From Saccharina japonica (taxonomy: Eukaryota; Sar; Phaeophyceae; Laminariales; Laminariaceae), in the NCBI GenBank assembly GCA_008828725.1, contig MEHQ01003425.1, forward strand, positions 137,786 to 201,785: a stretch of DNA of 64,000 bases, written 5' to 3'. The first letter of the stretch is position 1, and the number at the start of each line of letters is the position of its first letter. Positions 55,774 through 64,000 of this stretch are shown piece by piece. Under the pieces are notes generated by a model. It saw only the letters and a program-made list of their open reading frames with translations, did no database searches and was not told where the DNA came from. Made by a program: the position numbers and the translations under genes.

Positions 55774-57292
55774 AGCACGTCACACAACGGGGAGGCGAAC
55801 ACGTCGTCGGTGAGATGGCGGCCTGACACTTGCAAGGCGCATACCGACGAGGGAAGACAATCACCCTTTGAGACTGTTCGTTGCACGACACATTCGGGAT
55901 ACAGCGTAAGGATAGGGCGGATAACAGCACCCAGTATATACCACGCTTACACTGCCAAGCAAACATCATGCAGCATCCATGGCGGTAACTCACTTCGGCC
56001 GCAGGTGCTGGTGTCAGGATGGCAGCAAACGTCATCCTGGCACGTGTTCCCAATAGCGCACGATACAGCCCCTTCGGCCTTTGTGGAGTCGGAAGAATCG
56101 GTGTTGACAATGCCTGGCTGGGATGTGATATGATGAGCAATCGAGGGTGCAGGTGCGGTAGACGGCGCCCGAGTGCCACCGTATAGCTCGTCCGTCGATC
56201 GATATTCCCCGGGCCAATTGCACTCCTCCCCCGAAGATGAATCAAGCAGGTCCTTGATCCCGTTTGCCTCGCAATCGACGTGATTCACGGTAGGCGGCTC
56301 GTACACATCATCCACACACGGCAGCGTGCCCGTCTCCACGATGGCCGCCACGCACGGGCTGCCGTCGTACCCGGACGCTTCAGTTGACACGAGGTAGCAG
56401 CGGATGCGAGGCCACAGAGAGGTCTCTTCTGGCATGTAGCTCGTCGTTACACTCCACGGGTGCGGGTCGCAAATGGCTGCACGTGCAACTGCTAGCAGTC
56501 GATCAATCAAAACCCAAACTCGAGGCCCACAGAGCGCCCTGGTATGAACTCGAGGGATGAGTTATCGCGCTCACTTCGCAGTCGATCGTGCTGGAGCCGC
56601 ACGTGCCCCGGTTGTCCCAAACGGCGAGTCCGTCTTCGTCAAAAGGGTTTATTCCCTGTACCAAGCACCCCACCAAACAGGCATGGGTGCTCACGACGAC
56701 ATTGATCCCTGTACCCAAGGACGACGCAGACGTGGCGGGAAACAATTCTTGCGCCGCGCGGGGTCTCCGTCCCAGTTACACTCCTTCAATGAATCATAAT
56801 CGGTGACGCCCCTGATACCGTTTTCATCGCAGTCGAACTGGTCCACAGTAGACGGTTCGTACACGCCTCCTCCACGCACAGCAGTGTGCCCGTGTCTACG
56901 ATAGCCGCCACGCAGGGACTGACGTCGAAGCCAGACGCCTCGGATGCCGCGAGGAAGCAGTGAATTCGAGACCACAGCGATTCCTCTTCCGACATGTAGC
57001 TCGTCGTATCGCTCCAGGAGTACGGGTCGCGAATGTCGCACGTGCAGCTGGTTGATCCATCAGTACCCGAAGTTGAAGCGCACAGCGCGCCCTGGTATGA
57101 AGTCGACGGGTAGTTTATCGCGCTCACTTCGCAGTCGGTAGTTGAAGAATCACACATAGCGCGGTCGCCCCAAGCGAATAGACTGTCGTCGTCAAAGGGG
57201 TTTATGCCCTGTACCAAGCATCCCACCAGACACACCGTGGCTCGGACGACGTGCGGGTAAAACAAGAGCAGCAGCCATATTGACGCGAGCAT

Positions 57293-57840
57293 TTACCTGC
57301 CGGGGGGCGGAGGCAGTGGGGCACGCATGTGGAATGGAGGAAACGTGTATGCATGCCAAGTCACAAGCAATATACGAATGTGGGCAGCAGCTCGATCTAG
57401 ACATCAGGCTACGATAGACGTTGCACGAGGGCAAACAAAAAAACGGAGTGATTCGTACATGGGACAAACGATCGATACGTACCCATTTCATGACTTTGGA
57501 TATGTCACGGCCGATACATTGCCGGTACGTGTGATCTAGCTCATGTTTTTCCGGGTGGAAGCAGTATACTCAGCATGGCTTCGGACATGCTTCCTGGGTT
57601 AGATCTGTACCTACTTGTACAGTGCATATCCTGCACAAAAACTCAGAAGAAGCAGGCTGGGAGCCGCTACGGTATATAGAGGCTTTTCACCAACAATTTT
57701 CTGAGGCTCGTCACCACCAGTAGCAAGTCACCCGAAAACAGCTCCTGGGGGGAAAACTCCGAGTGAGTGCTATCGTATACGCGATGGGCAATCAATCCCG
57801 TGGCCTAAGATTACAACGAACGATATTGCCGCCCGAGAAT
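57293..57840. other. Upstream region of gene B, no supported gene
   Basis: CCTCCGCCCCCCGGCAG on the minus strand ends four bases before the gene B ATG, matching the gene A arrangement. Nothing else is recognised. Confidence 0.4.
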
Positions 57841-57849
57841 GTTTTTTTT

Positions 57850-57945
57850 TTAATGGTTTTTGGGTTAAGGTACGGAGCCCCGCCGGTCATTCCGAAAACG
57901 TTTCAGCCAAAAAAAGGTATACCGGTATACCTCCATCGTATATAG
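57850..57945 (+). mobile_element. MITE remnant M7 (right end)
   Basis: GGGTTAAGGTACGGAGCCC, AAAACGTTTCAGCCAAAAAA and ACCTCCATCGTATATAGCC follow the right end of the M family with many changes. Confidence 0.5.
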
Positions 57946-57949
57946 CCAT

Positions 57950-59490
57950 TCTTGTCCAAAAGCATCGTTTTTTCAAAACGTCCAATATTTGTTCCCAAGA
58001 AAAACACGAAAAACAGTAGAAAAACAGAAAACGTTTCTAAAGTTTGGAAATTTAACAGAGGGCAAAATGTTTTGAAAGGCTTCGCATTCCAATATTTGGA
58101 AAGACGAACAAACAAATGGCAAAAATGGAAATAAATGCAGAAAATTGCGCGAAAAAAAGTATTGGAAAATTTGGAAATTCATGGCTCCAATAAGAGTGGC
58201 CCTTAGTACCTGGTGGGCGTCCTTCACTCAATGTGTGCTGTACCTGGTATTGCATTGGTGGCCTCGCAGGATGGTCTTGCAGGGTGGCTTTTGTCAGGGA
58301 CCGTGCTATAGGGCGCTGGAATACAACTGTCATTGGATGCTTACCCTTGTACCACTGCAAACATCATGCCGTACTACGGTAGTAACTCGAAGCATTTTGC
58401 CCCCAAACACGAACCCCTTCAAACCCTTTAATGGACGGAGTTTTTTTTTCTCTTTAGTTTTCCGTCAGATATTTGCTTTTGTTTTTGTTTTCGGGCTTTC
58501 GGGCCTCAATAAACCCGAAATTCCCGCCGAAACAAATACAATAAAAGTAAACCACCGTTCGTCAAGGCGTCGACAGGTGCTAAAACAACACGTGTGCAAT
58601 TTTTCAGAACCTATCTCTAAAACAACGGCGTGAACATCTGGGCTTGGGTGCGAAAACATACGTAGTTTGCAGTTGCCCGGTAATTACTTAGTTTCAGTAT
58701 AATATAAGCTTTGGACGTTCAGGTTTACACGATGTTGGCCCTACGCAGTCAGAGCTTCGAAAAATTGCAAGAATTATTTTACAGGCATGCCTTGAAGTAC
58801 CTGAGACCGGCTCGTTTAGAAAAAAACGAAGGTAAACGTCCCTTCCTAAGGAAAAACGCCTGACTGTTTCTGGCCTCTTTTAAGGTCCGTGGTCGGTCGG
58901 AACATAGTTTGGGCCCTAGCGCCAGCCCTAGGACTTCAACTGGAAACTGGCTATATGCCACCCTCTTCCACTGTTCATGGAGGTCAGTAAGACACCAAAT
59001 ATGTGGCATTCGAGTAGATATTGCAAGCAGCATTCACGTCTGATATAATTTGGGTCGTTCAACTTGAACCATCTCGTATATATATGTGGCGCTTACTCGT
59101 ATACCTGGTATAAAACATGATGCAAGAAGAAAGGGAAGACAAATTAGGCACTCTCCTAATCATTACGTCTTTTGACTGTGTGTCACACAAGTGAAGAAAC
59201 AGCCGCGGAAGCAACGTAACCAGCATTGGAGGGCACCACTACCGCCCGAGCGTGAAACAAAGATATATACACTTCGAAGCACCGGGTAAACGTACATGCA
59301 TGCCTGATTATTATACGTTCGCGAATATGCAGAGTCGAGGTATATATAGCTTGGATAAAAGCTGAGTTGGTGTGCAAGACCGCGAGGGGTTGAGGTCATG
59401 AACAGGATCGAGAGGAGGTCCGTATTCGATACCGTGCTCATGGATCCACGAAAACATATGAAACACATATACTTCGAATTATGTTTCTAA
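57950..59490. other. No supported gene
   Basis: A-rich segment 57955-58200, then short frames. The 162-residue plus frame at 58145-58633 has no motifs and an odd Trp/Phe-rich composition; I do not call it. Confidence 0.4.
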
Positions 59491-59504
59491 ATGGTTGTGG
59501 GGTT

Positions 59505-59635
59505 TTGGGGGTAGGGAGAGGGGGTGAGGGAGAGGGGACAGGTGGAGAGGGAGAGGGAGAGGGAGAGGGAGGAGGGAGGAGGGAGGAGGGAGGGAGACGG
59601 AGAGGTAGAGCGAGAGCGAGAGGGACAGAGAGCTT
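59505..59635 (+). repeat. (GGGAGA)n purine tract
   Basis: Repeated GAGAGGGAGAGGGAGAGG and GGAGGGAGGAGG units. Arg/Gly/Glu frames are spurious. Confidence 0.85.
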
Positions 59636-59892
59636 CGCTGTTTGGAGGAGAAACGCGCAGTAACACTGCGTACACCACGAACCACGAACAGCTTAGAGAA
59701 TTTCGTCATAATGTTGCAATCCGTATTTATACCTTTAAGGGGTGTATATACGCGAGGAACACTCTCTCTCTTCGCTTGTAAAAAAGCTTGTGAAAACGCT
59801 CATCCAAGCTACAAACCGGGGCCACATCCAGCGGGCCAGATTCACAGGTCTGAACTTCACGGTCCTTACATTTCCGCCCGCGGAGGGGTATA

Positions 59893-59971
59893 CCACTCTG
59901 TCCCGAAGCATAATAACCGTTTGTATTGAATTTTAATGAACAAACGGTTCTTATATTTAGGGACAGAGTGG
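59893..59971. mobile_element. Hairpin element H4 (79 bp, long stem)
   Basis: CCACTCTGTCCCGAAGCATA...ACCGTTTGT pairs with ACAAACGGTTCTTATATTTA...GGGACAGAGTGG over ~32 bases around a ~14 base AT loop. The 12 bases at each outer end are perfect complements. An isolated half-arm of the H type (GGTCCTTACATTTCCGCCC) lies just upstream at 59857-59875. Confidence 0.7.
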
Positions 59972-60069
59972 AATATTATACTTATGTACCTGGTGCCTGA
60001 TACCGCCGTACCAGTGTACCAAGTACATTACTTGTATTCCTGGTATATATTTAAAACATTAAAAAACAA

Positions 60070-60250
60070 CAGCTGTGAGCTCGAGGATTTCGTTGGGTAG
60101 AATGAACGAGACAACACACACACCAGGTATGTCTTTCGGCGGTCTAATTTGTGACCACAGAACTGGTATCTCTCTCATATGATGAATCGCAGGGGCATTG
60201 GGTGTGCTGGATGTCAACGGGCAGAAAGAACGGTCTAATGTGAAGAAGAC
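60070..60250 (-). repeat. Third copy (a3) of the a/a' repeat
   Basis: GTGACCACAGAACTGGTATC and GGGTGTGCTGGATGTCAACG match the a' arm at 1231-1310 with more changes. Confidence 0.7.
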
Positions 60251-60489
60251 ACACAACAGCAGCAGTAGTTGTGACTATTAATACGAGCCCCGTCAAGACC
60301 TCTTACATACTCAACACAGCCAGTAATTTTAGTGTAGGCATTTCGCTGGCGGCTGGCACAGATGTCCGTCAAGGGCAAGAGTGCCGTCAACCGACATGCA
60401 ATTATACTAGTTTTAGAATGAGAAGTTCCTTGACGGCTGTCCGTCAAGGGCAATAGTACAGTCCGTCAAGCAACACCAAGTCAGTCACT

Positions 60490-60660
60490 ACGTACAGGAC
60501 ACCACATAAGAAAACGGGCTAGGATAAGAAAGGCAGGCTGACATTTTTTTTTTTTAAAGTAAAATAAGAAGCTCTGAGGTCGTTGTACTGAAATTAGTTG
60601 TGGCACGGACCCATTTTCAAATCAGAAATGCAGCCTGGACCAGCTTTCCTGTTTCTTATT
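60490..60660 (+). repeat. Direct repeat, copy 1 (~165 bp)
   Basis: GGCTAGGATAAGAAAGGCAG ... CTGAAATTAGT ... AGAAATGCAGCCTGGACCAG matches 62568-62735 in the same orientation. The two copies are 2.1 kb apart. Confidence 0.7.
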
Positions 60661-62565
60661 ATTATTACTCTGTACGTACTCGTACTCGTACGGGTGTCCC
60701 GGTACTACTGTATTTGCCAGATACGTGGAGAATAGGGGAAGAGAATGCTGCGGAGTCGAACGAGGTTGCACGCAGCCAGCCAGTGCACGAGAACTACCAC
60801 GGTACTACAACGAGGTCAATACGACGCTGTCAGCTTTCCACCGCGCACATTGAACCTGTGTTTGCAAGCCTGCCACTGGGTCCTCAATGTATAGCTACGA
60901 GGTTCCTGTTTTGGTCACCAATCACAGGTACAACTTGCCTGCCCTCTCGCGTCAACGAGATGCCACGCTGCCTTGTGGTTGATGATTTTGTTCAGAGTCG
61001 GAGGGGGAAAGGGGAGAGGGAGTTCATGTGATGGCATACCGGCCAGTGCGGATCTGTTACCCGAATAGGGGACGGGGTCAGTTTGTGCGGCCTACTGCCA
61101 GCATCGACCACCGACCTTGACTATGCCGTAGCGCCACAACCCCTCGAACTGAATTTTGATCGATGGTCTTCGCGAACGTTTTCTACCGATTATCGTCGGG
61201 TTACCTACAGTAGACGAGCGCAAGCTGGTCGCAGAATTAGCTTCGCCGGGTGGGTAACGTACAGGGTCTGCGACAAACCCAGATCCGGCGGTGACCGCTT
61301 GTGCGTATGTGTCGGCTGCCGGTATCCGTGTCGGTGGGGGCATCAATTTGCCAAGTTCCATACGAGGGAAAAAAAACCGGGTAGGTCAGGACGTCCGGTG
61401 AACACCGCGGACACGAACGAACGAACGAACAAACGAACGCGGGTTTGCAATATAGGCCCGGCAGAACCCTGTTTCAGCCTACAACAAGGCCTCTAGTTTA
61501 CAGGAATACTTGGTATGTACAGTGGAATACCTTATATGTTACATGTTTGGGTATAAGCATATCCGGGACTACCGACGACGAATCAAAGCGTATGCAAGCG
61601 GGACCATGCCCGAAAATCGGCTCTAAGGCGGGGAGATACCGTTGTGGGGGCAGCAAGTATCCGAGCGCGTTTGACATGGGAACATAAGCCACATATATCA
61701 GAGCATGAGGTGCTACCCATCCACACTCCAGCCTCGAGAGTAATAACGTAAGTTTTCGCCGTCGCTGGTCGACGGGGGCGCCCGAGAAGCCAACGTTTAA
61801 AGCTATTTTGCCAGAAACACATCGCCAGAGTCTCCTCTGCCCCCGCGTGATCATTCTTAGTATTCTTTTTACAGTGATTCGTCTGGCCATGCCACGGCCA
61901 TATCGTGTGGCTGCTACCTGCCACAGGCGAGTCCTGCGCTAGCTACGTACACGTTCCCACCACGCGCCTCTATGCCTTGCAATCCAGAAGATGGCGAACG
62001 TATCGACACTTCCAGCGCCAATCACTGCACGTGCATCTGCCCGTTCCGTGTATGCTACTCTCAAAACCACAGCTGGGTACCGACGGAGGCTTAGCTCGCG
62101 ACTTCGCCACCTGTGTATCTACCTCCGGCTGCGCCGATAAACTAAATGCAATACTGAAAGGACTGTTTGTTTTCCCTCCAATCTGTTTCCAGCGGTACAC
62201 TGTGTTTAATGCATAAGGTCAAATATGTCCCGTAGTCATACGCGCGATCGAAGCACCACACACAGCTTGAAAAGTACGATTTTCGACGAAATCCACGACC
62301 TCACAGGTGATGTTCTAGAACATTCGATTTTCTTTAATCTGACGAGTGCATATATAAGCTTTACCTGCCTTACGAAACAACCGCATGCCCTATACATGAG
62401 CAGATGAAAACGGCCGCTGCTTCTGTACCTAGTATGAGATGCCTACATATGCCAGATTGACAGCGCCAACGCTAGCACTCAGACAACAACCTACCTGGTG
62501 CATCTATTTGGTGGCATTCTTTGTCCGGCAACCAGACCCCTTAACACAAGTAAAAAAAAATGCTA
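60661..62565. other. Between direct repeats; no supported gene
   Basis: Frames of 137-143 codons on plus (60600-61031, 61083-61496) and 113-130 on minus (61498-61924) overlap each other. They have balanced composition but no motifs, so I leave them uncalled. If the flanking repeats are LTR-like this would be the interior of an element, but no gag, protease or polymerase signature is seen. Confidence 0.3.
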
Positions 62566-62567
62566 CG

Positions 62568-62735
62568 GTACAGAACACCTATTAATAATAAGAAACAGGC
62601 TAACAAGAAAGGCAGGCTGAGATTTAGGGGAAAATAATAAATCCTGGAACCTCTATCTTGAAATTAGTGTAGAACGCACCATCTCTCGATTAAGAAATCC
62701 AGCCTGGACCAGATTTCCCGTTTCGTATTTGGTGT
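62568..62735 (+). repeat. Direct repeat, copy 2 (~165 bp)
   Basis: GGCTAACAAGAAAGGCAGGC ... CTTGAAATTAGTGTAG ... AGAAATCCAGCCTGGACCAG is the partner of 60490-60660. Confidence 0.7.
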
Positions 62736-63207
62736 CCTGTACTGGTATAGAAAACCCCATCTATCACCGCGCGGTGTGTGCCAAAAACGCCACCAACCTC
62801 ACGGGAGAGAGCAAACCTCCACTCGGCGGCGCGATATACTTTTTTTGGATCACAGTGTGATACGACTAGGTGAGACACAGAGTATCCCCTTGCAGGTTTG
62901 TCTATTAAACATCCTTGGTGTTAATCACTTTCCGTAGAATCAAGCGTAGAAGAGAAGCAGTTTTATTAATCCCCGAGCCAGATGACAATCTGACTCGGGC
63001 GGACTTCACGTATGGCCCTCAGATCTTATAAATACCCCGGATACGAATGTCATCCAAGTTATACGAAAACCGGCCTTCCTAGCCCATATCATTACAACAA
63101 CTCACAATACAGACACACCCTATTAATGCCCGCAAGCTTACACAGGGTATTGCTACAACACAACACCGCCCCTGCTACTGTATTCCCGCACACCGGTCCT
63201 CTTCCTC

Positions 63208-63407
63208 TCAGAACTTGACGCCCGAAAGCACATTTCCATGTTGTTGATGTCCGCCACTACTTGGGTCTTTCTCCTTCCGGCCCCCTTTACACCACTTGTA
63301 CCCTTTCCAAACCGCAACGGCGATGCTGATGACACCGGTACAGATGCCAATGTATATACCGGCCACTTCTGCACGCGTCAGTCCCTCAGGCTCGTCACAG
63401 ATGGAGT
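63208..63407 (-). CDS. Gene C: transmembrane exon of a third family member
   Basis: The acceptor CTCGAAG at 63408-63414 is followed by a frame reading SICDEPEGLTRAEVAGIYIG, then a membrane span (YIGICTGVISIAVAVW), then a Lys/Gly-rich tail ending GNVLSGVKF and stop. Exon 3 of genes A and B starts with the same bases after GAAG (ACTCYATCTG). The intron upstream also shares TTCCCACAA.CTTT and ATGCT.GGG.CT before the acceptor. Here the tail is longer; a GTGTAAAG after YKW could be a weak donor at the A/B position. The upstream exons are not within the remaining ~590 bp of the window, which hold a G tract and MITEs, so the gene continues outside. Confidence 0.65.
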
Positions 63408-63486
63408 CTTCGAGCCCCAAGCATCAAGTAGTCGTTTGAAAGATTGTGGGAATACGGTGGGTGTAAACAGAAGGCGGCACGGCAGT

Positions 63487-63517
<31 letters not shown>
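63487..63517 (+). repeat. (G)n homopolymer, ~30 bases
   Basis: An uninterrupted G run of about 30, in the intron upstream of the gene C exon (a C run on that strand). It may be an assembly weak point. Confidence 0.9.
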
Positions 63518-63530
63518 TGAGGGGTGAGGG

Positions 63531-63638
63531 GACACTGGCTACGATAGAGGTATAGGGTATACCTTTTTTAGGCTGAAACGTTTTCTGAGTAAACGGCACT
63601 CCTTAACCCAAACTCGCCGGAGTTTCATTCTTGCGAGC
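63531..63638 (-). mobile_element. MITE M8, partial
   Basis: GGCTACGATAGAGGTATAGG, GGCTGAAACGTTTTCTGA and CTCCTTAACCCAAACTCG are the right half of the M family in inverse. It is cut at ~63638 where M9 starts. Confidence 0.6.
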
Positions 63639-63884
63639 AATCCCACGGTAGGGGTGCACTATGTTTTTTCTGAGCTCCTCACTTAAAGAGCGCCATACCT
63701 CACCGAACAAATGGTTTTGGAGGAAAATAAAAAAGCTGCCGGATGAGAAATATCATGACCGAAGTATACTCTGAAACATATTTCGTCACAAAAATGAAAT
63801 TCCGACGAATATGGGTTAAGGAGCCCGATCGTTCAGAAAATGGTTCAGCCAAAAAAAGGTATACCCTATACCGCAGCACGCGTC
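63639..63884 (+). mobile_element. MITE M9, with altered left end
   Basis: Family sequence from GGTGCACTATGTTTTTTCTG to CCGCAGCACGCGTC. The left end reads AATCCCACGGTAGGGG in place of GACGCATGCTACGATAGAGG, and the identical AATCCCACGGTAGGGG stands directly after the right end at 63885-63900. Confidence 0.65.
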
Positions 63885-64000
63885 AATCCCACGGTAGGGG
63901 TTTTACTTTTAGGCTCAATATTTTCTTACCGGCGGCGTGCTCCTCCCGTGAGTAACCACCGGATGCTATTCTTATTTTTACTGGCATATTTTGTTTCTGG

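Larger units (their letters stand above)
53723..57292 (-). pseudogene. Gene B: inverted, broken paralogue of gene A
   Basis: Same layout as gene A on the other strand: exon 1 57292-55994, exon 2 55523-55428, exon 3 54304-54184, exon 4 about 53921-53723. It starts MLASIWLLLLFYPHVVRA, a signal peptide, and has both 12-Cys domains. Exon 1 is broken by a shift near 56865 (after LCVEE, before VYEPSTV), one near 56748 (before LFPATSAS), a TGA at ~56503 in place of Gly in domain 2, and a further shift near 56475. The proline linker is much shorter than in A. Exons 2 and 3 remain open (TFCQERYVFDGPRCCSG; WIGIVSGSFALGGCIWG), with splice sites GTGAGT, GTAAAA and GTAAGT. The AG before exon 4 reads GG, and exon 4 has stops. 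Sequencing errors cannot be excluded, but four hits suggest a pseudogene. Confidence 0.75.

Noticed and set aside
55507..56133. Long poly-Lys, poly-Ser and poly-Phe frames
   Set aside because: They are translations of the GAA microsatellite and read against or across gene B exons.
58145..58633. 162-residue plus-strand frame
   Set aside because: No motif, unusual composition, A-rich surroundings and no second copy to support it.

Overview
This is a gene-poor, repeat-dense piece of a eukaryotic nuclear genome. The evidence is a spliced gene with GT-AG introns in consistent phase, an interstitial run of the TTAGGG-type telomere repeat (43291-43314), a Ty1/copia retrotransposon, a degraded LINE, SINEs with tRNA-like heads and A-tails, and several MITE families with target-site duplications. 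Long introns, a proline-rich extracellular linker and abundant simple repeats fit an algal genome, perhaps a stramenopile such as a brown alga. That placement is inference; nothing here fixes the species. Two unresolved bases (n near 2147 and 3427) show this is draft assembly.

Layout. 0-6.7 kb: nested inverted repeats around a threefold tandem array of a ~1.65-1.73 kb unit rich in TGG/GGGGCGGGGG tracts. 7.0-11.1 kb: a 979 bp TA-flanked element with matching terminal inverted repeats (7093-8071), inserted in a repeat whose uninterrupted copy lies at 10.94-11.12 kb. 14.4-19.5 kb: a Ty1/copia element on the minus strand with both LTRs, an altered protease motif, frameshifts, and a clean loss of the reverse transcriptase domain. 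20-24.9 kb: degraded, unassigned sequence with a 120 bp direct repeat. 25-29.8 kb: pyrimidine-rich duplications, minisatellites, and several copies of one LINE 3' end with C-rich tails. 30.9-33.6 kb: a GC-rich, triplet-rich island that may hold a low-complexity gene. 34.7-36.1 kb: a cluster of short palindromes. 36-44.9 kb: hairpin elements, three SINE copies (one at 50 kb), a 250 bp MITE family and a large inverted repeat with tRNA-like heads.

The main coding content is a small family of cysteine-rich, apparently membrane-anchored surface proteins. Gene A (45653-48766, +) is intact: signal peptide, two ~175-residue domains each with 12 cysteines, a Pro/Ser/Thr-rich linker, two short CC-motif modules, one transmembrane segment and a small tail, on four exons whose phases all agree. 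Gene B (57292-53723, -) is an inverted paralogue with the same exon layout (exon 2 is 96 nt in both) but with a stop and at least three frameshifts in exon 1. Gene C (63407-63208, -) shows only its transmembrane exon; the rest lies beyond the window. I do not recognise the 12-cysteine domain as a named family. This family is the best candidate for something undescribed.

Most of the remaining sequence carries no gene I can support; long stretches of that kind are listed as such.
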